Origin: Nocardiopsis sp. ATB16-24 | GTDB taxonomy: Bacteria; Actinomycetota; Actinomycetes; Streptosporangiales; Streptosporangiaceae | DNA length: 64,000 bases | Assembly (NCBI RefSeq): GCF_030271535.1 | Contig: NZ_JASCXJ010000011.1 | Coordinates: forward strand, 1 to 64,000 | Reading direction: 5' to 3' | Translations under genes and position numbers: made by a program | Shown: piece after piece, positions 1 through 9,916 of the stretch | Layout of the letters: every line of letters begins with the position of its first letter | Position numbering within the stretch: position 1 is the stretch's first letter | Notes under the pieces: model-generated | The model's input: only the letters and a program-made list of their open reading frames with translations | The model's database searches: none | Told to the model about the DNA's origin: nothing

Positions 1-169
1 GGCCTTTGACACCCCGCTCGGCCGGGCGGGTCTCCCCGCACGGCTGGGGCCTGCTACCGGGCGCTCCGGCGCTTACCCGGACGGGACTTACACCCGCTGG
101 CCTGACACAGCTTTCAGGACGCACCATGCGCCCACGCTACGGGAGAGGGATCCGAGCGGGGCGTTGCCG

Positions 170-250
170 GTGGAGAAGCGCGCCCTTTCCCCGTGATCTT
201 GCTCTTGGTGGCACTGCCGGGCGCCCCCAGTGACGCTGGGAGCAAGATCC
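170..250. repeat. Direct repeat copy 1 with palindromic element
   Basis: The first 50 bases are identical to 531-580. The repeat contains the palindromic element that opens with GTGATCTTGCTC and closes with GAGCAAGATC. Here the right arm ends at GATCC, so the outer stem is incomplete compared with the copy at 550-616. Confidence 0.8.
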
Positions 251-530
251 ACTGGTTGATCATGGTGGTGTCAAGGAGGGTTTCGACAGCGGCGCCGGGG
301 TGACTCCAGCAAGATCTGTCGGCGATGACCTAGCGGTGACCTGTCCACCAGCGCTCGCGTGCCCGGACGGCGGAAGCGCCGGCCACTGGGAGGGGCCCGA
401 GGGCTCGCCGCCTCCAGTTCCGGTCGCCCGGCCTTCTCCCGGTTCCGGTCGTCACCGTGGCCCGCTCGCCTGGCGGCCCCTCCCGGTTCCCCGTCGGGAA
501 TCGCAGACGGGCTTCCTCTACGCCACCCGG

Positions 531-616
531 GTGGAGAAGCGCGCCCTTTCCCCGTGATCTTGCTCTTGGTGGCACTGCCGAGCACTCCCAGTGACGCTGG
601 GAGCAAGATCACGGGG
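531..616. repeat. Direct repeat copy 2, full palindromic element
   Basis: The outer arms CCCCGTGATCTTGCTC (550-565) and GAGCAAGATCACGGGG (601-616) are perfect inverted repeats of 16 bp. The interior also carries TGGCACTG and CAGTGACGCTGG. Related palindromes occur at 17545, 21434 and 31901. It may form a stable hairpin in either transcript, but it is not followed by a T-run and no gene ends here. Confidence 0.85.
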
Positions 617-869
617 GATGCGACAGGCCGAGGAGGCTCACCGGCCCGCCGCCTGACAGAGAGGCGTCACCGGGTCGATCAGCGTGGAGGACCTCGACGG
701 CGCCGTCTTGGCAGCACTGGAACGCCTGCGCGGGTAGACGCCCAGAAGGGGATCGGTTCCGAGGAAGAGGTACGTGCGCCGGCGTTCGCTGGTCTCCACC
801 GGCAGGAGGAAGGGAGCGGGGGAACCGGTGGGGCCGGAACACGAAACCCATCGGTCATAGGGGACGTAC

Positions 870-1217
870 ATGATGGATCCCATGGAACGCTGCGATTTCT
901 GCGAACTCCCCCTCGGCGGCGGATGTGCGTGCTCTCTCGACCGGAACGACCGGAGCGCCCGCGTTCAGGAGACCGGCGCCGCGTCCGGGGACGCGCTTTT
1001 TCCGAACGACGCCATCCTCATCTCACCCCGGGGCGTGGCCCACCGTCCGGGTTGCATGCACCAGTCCGAATCCGAGATCAAGGCGCCACGGTGGGGGTGG
1101 ATCCCCGCCCCCGACCCACAACTGTGGCGCCGTCTCGGTGAGTCCTCCCCCGCACGGGCCACGCACGGCAACACCGAGCGGGTCGCCACACGCCGCTGCC
1201 AGAGCTGCGACACCTGA
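870..1217 (+). CDS. Small Cys-rich protein, probably zinc binding
   Basis: This 115-aa protein of unknown function has an N-terminal CDFC pair, then CAC, a central HRPGCMH segment and a C-terminal RCQSC pair. That is the pattern of a small zinc-ribbon or treble-clef fold. Three in-frame ATGs (870, 873, 882) follow an AGGGGA sequence at about 859-864, and I use the first. It is on the same strand as the Wadjet cassette and ends 256 bp before it, so it could be a companion gene, although the gap argues against tight operon coupling. The function is not recognised and the gene call itself is moderately sure. Confidence 0.5.
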   Translation: MMDPMERCDFCELPLGGGCACSLDRNDRSARVQETGAASGDALFPNDAILISPRGVAHRPGCMHQSESEIKAPRWGWIPAPDPQLWRRLGESSPARATHGNTERVATRRCQSCDT

Positions 1218-1472
1218 GCGCACCGAAAGTCCGGGAACCGGCTCCGACTTTCCTTCGTGGCCGGTTCCCACCACCTCTGATGGCGTCCGTCCCGCTCCGT
1301 CCAGGGCGGCGGCCATGGCGGCGAAAGAGCCGATCGAGACCCGAGTCGAACCGGTGGGGGGCCTCACCCCTTCACTGGCACCGCCGGCCGGAACCGGTCG
1401 GGGTACCGTGGCGGCCTTCACCCGTGGGTACCGTGGTCGAAGACCGCCGGTAGGAAGAGGAGGCGTCCAAGG

Positions 1473-3029
1473 GTGCACGGCTTCGAACGGCTGCCGGCGC
1501 GGATCTTCGACTTCACCTCCGGGAACCGCCGCGACCTGTACTTCGCGATCCTGCACGTGTTCAACGACGCCAACGAACGTCTTGAGACGGCTCTGCCCCT
1601 TGAACAGGTGCACACCCGCCTGCCGGAGACCGGGTACGCCGAGCCCACCGGGGAGGACGAGGTGGAGGCGGCGCTGCGCCACCTGGAGTCGCTCGGCCTG
1701 GTGGAGTCCTCCCAGAGCTACACCGCGGCCTACGCCACCGCCGCCGAGTTCGAGCGCAAGAACGTCCAGTACACCCTGACCGCGCGGGGAGAGGCGGAGT
1801 TCGCGGGTGTGCGGCTGGTGTTGGAGCGGCTGAGAGAGCGAGGCGCCCTGCAAACGGCGGTGTTGGACGCCATCGCCGACCGTTTGGACGCCTTGTACGT
1901 TCTTGCGGCCGACGAGGACCCGGGGGCGGACAGCCGGGTCTTCACCACCCTCCAGGAACTGGAGGGCCACCTGGACTCACTACGGGACAACACCAAGCGC
2001 TTCAACAACGAACTCCAGCGGCTGCTGCGTGCGGAGGGCACCGATCTGGGCACCTTCCACGAGGTCAAGCGGGCCACGGTGGGATACCTGGACGCGTTCG
2101 TGGACCACCTGGAGGAGCGGGCCCGCACCATCGCCGACGCGTTGGCCCGGGTGGAGGGCCGGGGTGTGGAACGCCTGCTGGAGCGGGCGTTGTCGGGGGC
2201 CAATCTTCCTCCGAGCGCGACCGAGCGTGTGCGTGCGGACTGGTTGGAGAGCAGACGCGCCAGGTGGTCGGGGCTGCGGTTGTGGTTCGAGCCCACGGCC
2301 GAGGGCCAGGAGGGGGTCCGCCGGTTGCACGAGGTGGCGCGGCGGGCCATCGGTGCGTTGTTGGAGGCGTTGGAGCGCATCACCGAGTCGCGGCGGCGGT
2401 CCTTCAGCACCGTCGAGGACCTGCGGACGGCGGCCCGTTGGTTCGCGGGGGCCGGATCCGAGGAGGAGCTGCACCGGCTGTGGTCGGCGTTGACGGGCCT
2501 GTCCCCCGCACGACACGCGGTTTCGGGGCACGCCGACGACGAGCTGGTCGCCCCAGGGACACCATGGGCACAGGCCGAACCGGTTCCGGTGTCGCCCAAT
2601 CTGCGCTCCTCGGGCAGGTCGGGGCGCGTCGCCCGGACCGCACGGGTACGCGACGTCGAGGAGACGGCCAGGCGCCGCAGGGAACATGCGCTCGCCCAGC
2701 GGGCGGAGGTGGAGAGGGCCCGGCGCCTGCTGGCCACCGACGGGCCAGTGCGGCTGTCGGCGTTCGGTGCTCTGGACCATGACCTGTTCGAACATCTGCT
2801 GACGCTGCTCGGTCAGGCGTTGTCCGAACCGGCGGGCGGCGACGGTACCCGGCGTGCTCTGACCTCGGACGGGCGGTTGGAGATCGTGCTGTACCCGCCG
2901 CCGGACGGCCGTGAGGCGAGGCTGCGCACCCCGCGCGGGGTCCTCACCGGTCCCGACCACGTGGTGTCGATTCACGTGCCCGGTGCCGGCGCGGCCGGTG
3001 TGGTGGCGGGGAAAGGCGGTGGGGTGTGA
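1473..3029 (+). CDS. jetA: Wadjet kleisin-like subunit (DUF2397/TIGR02677)
   Basis: This 518-aa protein is the first gene of a Wadjet cassette, an SMC-like complex that cuts small circular DNA such as plasmids. The N-terminal 100 residues look like a winged helix. A long helical, charged middle (about 130-370) and a basic C-terminal domain follow, as in the DUF2397 family, which plays the kleisin role. The GTG start is chosen from AGGAGG at 1458-1463. Its TGA overlaps the next GTG (GTGA), so translation is probably coupled. Two GGGTACCGTGG direct repeats at 1401-1411 and 1426-1436 upstream may belong to the promoter. The family is assigned from gene order and sequence character. The usual length is about 500 aa. 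Confidence 0.85.
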   Translation: MHGFERLPARIFDFTSGNRRDLYFAILHVFNDANERLETALPLEQVHTRLPETGYAEPTGEDEVEAALRHLESLGLVESSQSYTAAYATAAEFERKNVQYTLTARGEAEFAGVRLVLERLRERGALQTAVLDAIADRLDALYVLAADEDPGADSRVFTTLQELEGHLDSLRDNTKRFNNELQRLLRAEGTDLGTFHEVKRATVGYLDAFVDHLEERARTIADALARVEGRGVERLLERALSGANLPPSATERVRADWLESRRARWSGLRLWFEPTAEGQEGVRRLHEVARRAIGALLEALERITESRRRSFSTVEDLRTAARWFAGAGSEEELHRLWSALTGLSPARHAVSGHADDELVAPGTPWAQAEPVPVSPNLRSSGRSGRVARTARVRDVEETARRRREHALAQRAEVERARRLLATDGPVRLSAFGALDHDLFEHLLTLLGQALSEPAGGDGTRRALTSDGRLEIVLYPPPDGREARLRTPRGVLTGPDHVVSIHVPGAGAAGVVAGKGGGV

Positions 3030-4378
3030 ACGGCCGGCCCCCGACCCGGTCCGCCAACCGGCGGGTGACCCAGACCAGGGACGAGATGGCGTTGGGCATC
3101 CGGGCCTTGCTCGCCTCTCCCCTGCTGACCCGGGAGCACGACGAGGCGGCCTTCACGGCGGTGCGACGCAGGCGCACCGAGCTGACCGCCTGGTTCGACT
3201 ACTTCTGCGGGTGGACCCTGACGGTGGAACCTCGCCAGGGCTACGCGCGACTGGCCAAGGTGCGCTCGGACGACTCCCATGTGGCGGTGCCGCGTCCGGC
3301 ACGTCGCGTCCGTGGGTCGGGGATGGCCTTCGACCGGCGGCGTTACACACTGTTCTTCCTGGCCGCGGCGGAGTTGACCGTGTTGAGCCGGACCACCATC
3401 GGGTTGCTGGCCCAGAGGGTGGCGCACACGTGCGCGGTGGAGGAGGCCATCGCCGACTTCGACTCCTCGCTGCGGTCCGAGCGCGCCGCGTTGGTGGACG
3501 CGCTGCTGTTGTTGGAGGACCACGGTGCTCTGACCGCGGTGGACGGCAGCACCGAGTCCTATCTGGCCGGCGAGGACGCCTTGGTGCTGTACCGTGCCGA
3601 CACCGCACGGCTGGCCCGGCTGATCAGCGCACCGGTGTCTCCCTCGCGCCTGGGCGGGACGCGCCCGAACCTGAGGGGGTTGGTGGCCGAGGAGCGATAC
3701 GGCTTCCCGGTGGAGGGTCCCGTCGACCGGGGTGACGCCGAGGGCCGTGGTCAAGGCGAAGAGGAGACCGTGGGCCCCACCCACCACCAACGGCTGTTGC
3801 GCGCACGGCACTCGTTGATGCGGCGCCTGTTGGACGATCCGGTGGTGTACACGGCGGACCTGAGCACGGAGGAGGCCGAGTACGCGGCGACCCTGACCGG
3901 GCGGGGGCTGTTGCGGCGAGCGGCCGAGGAGGCCGGGTTCCGGTTGGAGGAAAGGGCCGAGGGGTACCTGCTGGTGGATCCTGAGAGCCGGGCCACCGAC
4001 GACGTGTTCCCAGGCGAGGGCAACGTGAAGCAGACCGCCCTGCTGCTGCTGGACGTGCTGCTCGACGCGGCCGAGCCCCTGCCCTGGCCCGCCCTGGTGG
4101 GGAAGGTGGAAGGGTTGTTGGCCCGCAGACCGGCGTGGGCGCGCAGTTTCCGAGCAGAGGGCGGGGCGGCGCAGCTGACCGGGGCGGCCCTGGACGTGCT
4201 GGTCGGGCACGGTCTGGCCAGGGCCGTGCCGGACGAGGACACCGTGGAGACCGGGGTCGGCTGGGGCGGCCCCCGCTACCGGCCGCTGCCCGCGGCCCAC
4301 CGCTACGCCGTCGACCGGGCCGCCTTCGACGGCCCGGCATCCGAACGGGATCAGGGACAGGAGACGGGAAAGGCATGA
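3026..4378 (+). CDS. jetB: Wadjet KITE-like subunit (DUF2398/TIGR02678)
   Basis: This 450-aa second Wadjet subunit belongs to the DUF2398 family, which corresponds to the KITE (winged-helix dimer) component bridging kleisin and SMC. The protein is helical and rich in Arg and Glu, with two winged-helix-like halves (about 90-200 and 250-400). It starts at a GTG that overlaps the jetA stop by four bases and ends in an ATGA overlap with jetC. The gene therefore sits inside a single polycistron with no room for internal promoters. Assignment rests mostly on position between a DUF2397-like gene and a giant SMC-like ATPase. Confidence 0.82.
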   Translation: MNGRPPTRSANRRVTQTRDEMALGIRALLASPLLTREHDEAAFTAVRRRRTELTAWFDYFCGWTLTVEPRQGYARLAKVRSDDSHVAVPRPARRVRGSGMAFDRRRYTLFFLAAAELTVLSRTTIGLLAQRVAHTCAVEEAIADFDSSLRSERAALVDALLLLEDHGALTAVDGSTESYLAGEDALVLYRADTARLARLISAPVSPSRLGGTRPNLRGLVAEERYGFPVEGPVDRGDAEGRGQGEEETVGPTHHQRLLRARHSLMRRLLDDPVVYTADLSTEEAEYAATLTGRGLLRRAAEEAGFRLEERAEGYLLVDPESRATDDVFPGEGNVKQTALLLLDVLLDAAEPLPWPALVGKVEGLLARRPAWARSFRAEGGAAQLTGAALDVLVGHGLARAVPDEDTVETGVGWGGPRYRPLPAAHRYAVDRAAFDGPASERDQGQETGKA

Positions 4379-7300
4379 CCGGAACCCCTGCGGAGGACGG
4401 CATCGACCGGTGGCGCCCCGCTCGTGCGGGCATTCTCAACGTCTGGCGGTACTACCGGGAGGTCTTCACCTTCCATCGGGGTCGTCTGCTGCTGCGCGGT
4501 CGCAACGGCACCGGCAAGTCCAAGGCCCTGGAGCTGCTGCTGCCCTTCCTGCTGGACGCGAGCCTGCGTCCCAACCGGCTGTCGACCTTCGGCGGCAACG
4601 AACGGGCCATGCACTGGAACATGATCGGGCACGGCTACCCCGGGGCGACTCGGGTGGGGTACGTGTGGTTGGAGTTCGAACGCCCCGCCGGTGAGGGCAC
4701 CGAGTATCTGACACTGGGCGCCCGGTTGCAGGCCACACGCGACGTCTCCTCGGTGAAGCCGACCTACTTCACCTCGACCTCACGGGTGGACGAGGACTTG
4801 TCCCTGCTCACCCCCGAACAGCAGCCGCTGACGGTCAAACAGCTCAAGACGGCGATCCAGGAGCCGGGGCACGGGACCGTCTACTCGGGACCGGAGGAGT
4901 ACCGGTCGGCCGTACGCGCTCTGCTCTATCCCCGCCTGGACCAGGCTCGCTACGACGCGCTCATCACCGCACTGCTGCAATTGCGCACACCCAAACTGTC
5001 CGAGCGTTTGGACCCGGGACTGCTGTCCTCCCTTCTGTCCAGCGCGCTGCCCCCACTGGGCCAGGGGGAGCTGGCCGACATCGCAGGTGGGTTCGAGCGG
5101 TTGGACCGACACCGCGAACGGCTGCGGAAGCTGACCAAGGAGGTGGAGTCCGCCAAGGACCTGGCCGCCCGGCAGCGTGTGTACGCCTCACGGGTGCTCC
5201 GGGGCGCCGCCGCCGAGCTCACCGCCGCCACAGCCGAGATGGGCCGGTGCGCTGAGCGGCTTCGGACGGGCCGGGCCCGGGCGCACGAGACCGAGGAGGA
5301 GCTCTTCCGACTGGGTGAGCGGGAGGTGGAGCTGGAGGAACTGCTCGACGCGGTCTCCAGCGAGCGACAAGGACTCAAGGACAGCGAGGCCTACCGGGCG
5401 GGGTCGGGGATCGACCTCCTGCGGGAGCAGGCCGGTCGGGCCGCGGAGGAGTCCGCCGGACTGGCCCGCGAGAGTGAACGGCGTCGGGCCGCGGCCGAGA
5501 AGGGGACGGACCGGGCACGGGAAGCGGCGGACGTGGTGGCTCGGAGCGAGCAGAGCGTGTCCCGGGCCCGTTCTCGGGCCGAGCACGCCGCGCTGCGGGC
5601 GGACCTGGCCGGGGCGTTCGAGGAGACGGAGCGGGCGCTGGCGGCCGAGGGTCGCACGGGGGTGACCCAGGCGCGCCGGCTGATGCGCGCCGCCGTCTCC
5701 CACCGAGAAGAGCTGATCCGCGAGGTCCACACGGCCTGGAACACCCACCGGGAAAGGTTGCGGCGCCGCCAGGAGCTGGAGTCGGACCTGGGTGAGGCGG
5801 GTGAGGAGTTCGCCGAGGCGAAGGAGGGCGAGGCACGGGCGGAGTCCGCCCACGAGGCCCGAACGGCCGCTCTGGCCGAGGCGTTGACGACCTGGGCCCG
5901 CGCGTGTGTCGAGCTTCCCGTGGGAGATCCCGAAAGGCTGATCGCGGCGATCGACCCCGAGACGGGGGCCGGTCCCCACGCCGGGGTGACCGCCGCACGG
6001 CAGCGGGCCGGGGAGGAGCTGGCGATGTCGCGACAGCGGGTCCGCCAGCGCGCCGAGGAGTGGGAGAAGCAGCGGAAGGAGGTGACCGGGCGGATCTTCG
6101 CCCTGAACGAGACGACCGTGGTCGCCCCTCCGACTCCGCACACCCGCACCGCCGACCGCGTGGGGCGCTCGGGCGCGCCGCTGTGGCGGTTGGTGGGCTT
6201 CGCCGACGGGGTCCCCGAAGGTGTCCGTGCCGGAGTGGAGGGAGCACTGGAGGCCTCGGGCCTGTTGGACGCCTGGGTCATGCCCGACGGGTCGGTGCCC
6301 GAGGTGGTCGGTGACACCGCCCTGGCGGCCCCGGCACACTCGGGCACCGGCCCCGACCTCATGGAGGTGCTGGTGGTGGAGGAGGACACCCCGGTCCCGG
6401 CCGAGCATGTGCGTGCGGTGCTGGCGGGAGTGTCCTACGAGGCGGACGGGGCCACCGTGGCGGGGCTCGGCCACGGCGGGGTACACGGCACCGACGCTCC
6501 CGTGGTGGTGTGCGCGGACGGCCGGTGGCGGTTGGGGCACCTGCACGGCCATGCGGCCAAGGAGGCGCCGACCCTCATCGGAGCACTGGCCCGGGAGCGC
6601 AACCGTGCCCGGCTGGTCGCCGAGCTCACCGCGAAGCTGGCTGAGATCGAGGCCGCGCAAGAGGCCGTGGAGGAGGAGGGCCGTGCCCTGGACGAGCGGC
6701 GCCGGCGACTGGACGCCGAGGTGTCCGCCCTGCCCTCCGACGCGCACGCACGGCGGTCGGCGCGCGAACTGAGGTCGGCCCAGGAACTGGTGGCCCTTCG
6801 ACGCGCGGAGACGGAACGGCGACGCGAACGCCTGGCCGACCACGAATCCCGGGTGGCGTCGGCCGAACGGGAACTGCAAGCGGTCACGGCGCGGCACCGC
6901 CTGCCCGCGGACCCCGACGCTCTGGAGAGCGCGCGTTCGGCCCTGGGGTCCCTCAGTGAGGCGGTGGAGACCTGGTTGGACGGCCGTGCGGAACTGTTCG
7001 TGCGGACCGAACGCCTACGACAGGCCCAAGGAGACGCCACCGCCGCGAAGGAGGAGGCGGTTCGGGCGGTGAGGGCCGCCACGGCCGCCGAACGCAACGC
7101 CAAAGACCTGGGGGCCCGCCTGGCCGCGGTGGAGGCCACCGTGGGTGTGGAGCACCGCAGGGTCCAGGAGCGGGTGGCTCTGGCCGAGCGACGGTTGAAG
7201 GTCCTGCGTGAGGACCTGGACGCGGTCCGGTCGGAGCAACGGGCGCTGCAAGGCCGACACGGTGAACTGGTCGCCGAGGTGCGTGTGCTGGACGAACGCA

Positions 7301-8532
7301 ATACCGCGGCGATCGCGGCCCGGGACACGGCGGCCGACCGTTTTCGAGAACTGCTGGACACCTCCCTGTTCGAGGACTCAGGGCTGGACGTGCCCGTGGA
7401 CGAGGTGTCCACGGTGCGAGGTGTGCTGGACACGGCACGGGCGGTCTCGGCCACCTCCCAGCGGGCCGACCACTCCCCCGAACGGCTCAGCGGAGCGCGG
7501 GCCAGGGTGGTGGAGGCCGTGCACGGCGCCCGGGACGTCCTGGCCGGACGCACCTACCTGGAATTGGTCACCGTGGGCGAGACGCAGCGGGTCAGCGCCC
7601 TGTTGGACGGGGTGCGCATGGGCGCGCGAGGCCTGTACGAGGCGTTGGCCGAGGAGCACAGGGTCCGGTCCGCCGACCTGACCGAGGAGGAACACGGATT
7701 GTTCGACCGGGTGTTGACCGGGGACACCCGGCGTCATCTGGCCGAACGGATCCGCCGGGCGACCGGTCTGGTCGAGGGGATGAACGAGCGCCTGGGGCGG
7801 GTGCGGACCGCCTCGCGGATCTCGGTGCGCCTGCGATGGGAGGTGGCCCCCGACGCACCCCACGGCACCGAGCGTGCGCGCGCCCTCCTGGTCCGAGATC
7901 CGCGCAACCTGGACGACACCGAGCGGGAGGTACTGCACGCCTTCTTCCGGGAGCGGATCGATGACGCACGCGCGGAGGACTCGGCCGCCGGGTGGGAGGA
8001 GCACTTGACACAGGTGCTGGACTACACCTCCTGGCATCGGTTCACCGTGGAGTTGGACCGTGACGACGGCCGGGGGTGGCAGCGGCTGACCCGGCGCGAA
8101 CACGGCGGGCTCTCCGGCGGGGAGAAGGCGATCGCGCTGCATCTGCCGTTGTTCGCGGCGGTGGCCGCGCACTACGCCACCGATCCCGGAGCCCCCCGGT
8201 TCATCCTGCTGGACGAGGTGTTCGTGGGGGTGGACACCGCCAACCGGGGACAGATCTTCGCCCTGCTGGTCGACCTTGGACTGGACCTGGTGTTGACCAG
8301 CGACCACGAGTGGTGCACCTACGCGGAACTGGACGGCATCGCCGTCCACCAGCTGATCCCCGCGGGCCCCGACGAGACGGACGACGCGGTGACCACCGCC
8401 CGGTGGGTGTGGACCGGCTCCGCATTGGCCGAGGCCGAGCCCGCCGGGGAGGGCGGGAGCGCATGGGAGGGTTCCGTCGATGGTGCCGCAGAGGCGCCGG
8501 GGACGGCCTCCCTGGCCGGGGAGGAACGATGA
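4375..8532 (+). CDS. jetC: Wadjet SMC-like ATPase (TIGR02680)
   Basis: This 1385-aa SMC/MukB-type ATPase is the motor of the complex. Walker A is GRNGTGKS (42-49) and the ABC signature LSGGEK is at 1246-1251. Walker B is FILLDE, with D1280 and E1281, followed by a TSDHEW switch near 1305. Between the head halves lie two Glu/Arg/Ala-rich coiled-coil stretches (about 230-560 and 750-1050) around a globular hinge (about 590-720). I take the ATG at 4375 rather than upstream in-frame codons because it forms the ATGA overlap with jetB and places Walker A at the normal distance. The catalytic residues all look intact. The length fits the family (about 1350 aa). Confidence 0.93.
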   Translation: MTGTPAEDGIDRWRPARAGILNVWRYYREVFTFHRGRLLLRGRNGTGKSKALELLLPFLLDASLRPNRLSTFGGNERAMHWNMIGHGYPGATRVGYVWLEFERPAGEGTEYLTLGARLQATRDVSSVKPTYFTSTSRVDEDLSLLTPEQQPLTVKQLKTAIQEPGHGTVYSGPEEYRSAVRALLYPRLDQARYDALITALLQLRTPKLSERLDPGLLSSLLSSALPPLGQGELADIAGGFERLDRHRERLRKLTKEVESAKDLAARQRVYASRVLRGAAAELTAATAEMGRCAERLRTGRARAHETEEELFRLGEREVELEELLDAVSSERQGLKDSEAYRAGSGIDLLREQAGRAAEESAGLARESERRRAAAEKGTDRAREAADVVARSEQSVSRARSRAEHAALRADLAGAFEETERALAAEGRTGVTQARRLMRAAVSHREELIREVHTAWNTHRERLRRRQELESDLGEAGEEFAEAKEGEARAESAHEARTAALAEALTTWARACVELPVGDPERLIAAIDPETGAGPHAGVTAARQRAGEELAMSRQRVRQRAEEWEKQRKEVTGRIFALNETTVVAPPTPHTRTADRVGRSGAPLWRLVGFADGVPEGVRAGVEGALEASGLLDAWVMPDGSVPEVVGDTALAAPAHSGTGPDLMEVLVVEEDTPVPAEHVRAVLAGVSYEADGATVAGLGHGGVHGTDAPVVVCADGRWRLGHLHGHAAKEAPTLIGALARERNRARLVAELTAKLAEIEAAQEAVEEEGRALDERRRRLDAEVSALPSDAHARRSARELRSAQELVALRRAETERRRERLADHESRVASAERELQAVTARHRLPADPDALESARSALGSLSEAVETWLDGRAELFVRTERLRQAQGDATAAKEEAVRAVRAATAAERNAKDLGARLAAVEATVGVEHRRVQERVALAERRLKVLREDLDAVRSEQRALQGRHGELVAEVRVLDERNTAAIAARDTAADRFRELLDTSLFEDSGLDVPVDEVSTVRGVLDTARAVSATSQRADHSPERLSGARARVVEAVHGARDVLAGRTYLELVTVGETQRVSALLDGVRMGARGLYEALAEEHRVRSADLTEEEHGLFDRVLTGDTRRHLAERIRRATGLVEGMNERLGRVRTASRISVRLRWEVAPDAPHGTERARALLVRDPRNLDDTEREVLHAFFRERIDDARAEDSAAGWEEHLTQVLDYTSWHRFTVELDRDDGRGWQRLTRREHGGLSGGEKAIALHLPLFAAVAAHYATDPGAPRFILLDEVFVGVDTANRGQIFALLVDLGLDLVLTSDHEWCTYAELDGIAVHQLIPAGPDETDDAVTTARWVWTGSALAEAEPAGEGGSAWEGSVDGAAEAPGTASLAGEER

Positions 8533-9794
8533 GCGGAACGGAAGAGGCCGTACCCGGCCCGGCCGGGGTTCCGCCGGTGCCCTCGCATGTGGTGGAGGAG
8601 CCTCTGCTGCCGTTGTGGCGCGCGGTGCACGACCGGCTGTCGTCGGGGCGTCCGGTACGTTCGGTGACCCTGCGGGGGTTGGACGAGACCGCGCAGGCCG
8701 CGCTCGCGGACCTGCTGGGACTGACCGCCTATCCCGGCCCGCGGACCACCGTCCGCATGGACCGGTTGGACGCGGCCCTGGCCCCGCTCGGAGTGGACGG
8801 CCGGACCGTGGCGGAGTCGGTGGTCGGACCGCTCGGGGACCGTGCGGCGGAACGGGCACGGGCCGCCATGGAGCGTTCCGAGCTGTGGTCGTGGTTGGAG
8901 GCGCATCCGGTGGTCGCCCATCAGCCCGCCCTGTCGGAGTGGGTGGCGCGGGTGCGCACTGACGGGATTCCCCGGGATGGCGCGGAGCGGCTGCGGCGGC
9001 GGTTGGCTCAGGCTCTGGAGATATTGGCGTTGTTGCCGCTGGCCGACAGCCGACCCCTGCCGGCGTTGGCCGCCGAGGTCACCGGTGATCCGCATGCCCT
9101 GGACGGAACCGGAGCACTGCCCTCCTTGGTGCTACGGGCCCTGGCGACCCTGCGGGACGCACCGTTCCCCCAGGACGCACGGGGCAGGCGCGACCTGTGG
9201 GCCGGATTCGGGGTGGACTGTGACTCCCATTCCACCTCCGTGTTGGTACTGGGCCTGCGTCCGGAAGGGGAAGGCCCCTTGGCCACGACCCTGCGAGTGT
9301 GGGCGGGGGCCGGACGCGCGGCGTCGGTGACCCTGGATCAACTGTCCGACGCCATGGAGATGAGGGTGCCCGGCCCGGTGGTGCACGTAGTGGAGAACCC
9401 ATCGGTACTGGCGATCGCCCAGCGTCGTCTGGGGGAACACTGCCCTCCCTTGGTCTGCGGCTCCGGGTGGCCCAACAGCGCCGTCGTGGCCCTGCTGCAC
9501 CGGTTGGCTCAAGCGGGCGTCGAGCTGCGTTATCACGGGGACTTCGATGGGGAGGGGTTGCGGATCGCCGCCCACCTGATGGCTCGGACCGGTGCCGTCC
9601 CTTGGCGGATGGGGACCCAGGACTATCTGGACGCGGTCGAGGACGGCGTTGCTGGATCCGATCCGGGAAGGATGAGCCCCGTGCCTTGGGACGCGGAACT
9701 GGCCGGGACCATCGCCGAGCGAGGGGTGGCCGTCCCCGAGGAGAGGGTCGCCGACCTATTGATCGACGACTTGGCGACCATGGTCGACCACTGA
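8529..9794 (+). CDS. jetD: Wadjet Toprim nuclease (DUF2399/TIGR02679)
   Basis: This 421-aa protein is the nuclease subunit that cleaves the DNA circle. The N-terminal two thirds are a helical arm. The C-terminal domain (about 270-421) is Toprim-like, with a conserved Glu in HVVENPS (E289) and the DxD pair in HGDFDGEG (D338, D340), so the metal-binding residues are present. The ATG at 8529 overlaps the jetC stop (ATGA). It closes the operon: 122 bp further on the first CRISPR array begins on the other strand. All four subunits are intact, so I expect a working system. Confidence 0.9.
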   Translation: MSGTEEAVPGPAGVPPVPSHVVEEPLLPLWRAVHDRLSSGRPVRSVTLRGLDETAQAALADLLGLTAYPGPRTTVRMDRLDAALAPLGVDGRTVAESVVGPLGDRAAERARAAMERSELWSWLEAHPVVAHQPALSEWVARVRTDGIPRDGAERLRRRLAQALEILALLPLADSRPLPALAAEVTGDPHALDGTGALPSLVLRALATLRDAPFPQDARGRRDLWAGFGVDCDSHSTSVLVLGLRPEGEGPLATTLRVWAGAGRAASVTLDQLSDAMEMRVPGPVVHVVENPSVLAIAQRRLGEHCPPLVCGSGWPNSAVVALLHRLAQAGVELRYHGDFDGEGLRIAAHLMARTGAVPWRMGTQDYLDAVEDGVAGSDPGRMSPVPWDAELAGTIAERGVAVPEERVADLLIDDLATMVDH

Positions 9795-9916
9795 CCTCAC
9801 GGACCCGACATCGGATTCCCCTGTGGGTCGGTACGGAGGACCGGGGATGGGGTTCTTGGTCTTCTCACCCCCACCGAACCTCATCTAGGTGTGTGGCTCT
9901 CGGCTTTCCTGCCATC

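Larger units (their letters stand above)
1..869. other. Gene-free stretch with repeat copies
   Basis: I see no convincing gene. Open frames exist on both strands but have the composition of shadow frames and no ribosome site. The stretch carries two copies of an 80-bp direct repeat (listed separately) and a half copy near 297-319 with the same GGTGAC...AGCAAGATC right arm. It may be the tail of a neighbouring repeat-rich intergenic region. Confidence 0.6.

Noticed and set aside
5188..6897. Long minus-strand frame inside the SMC-like gene
   Set aside because: It is the antisense shadow of the coiled-coil region of jetC, rich in Pro, Arg and Gly, without start signals.
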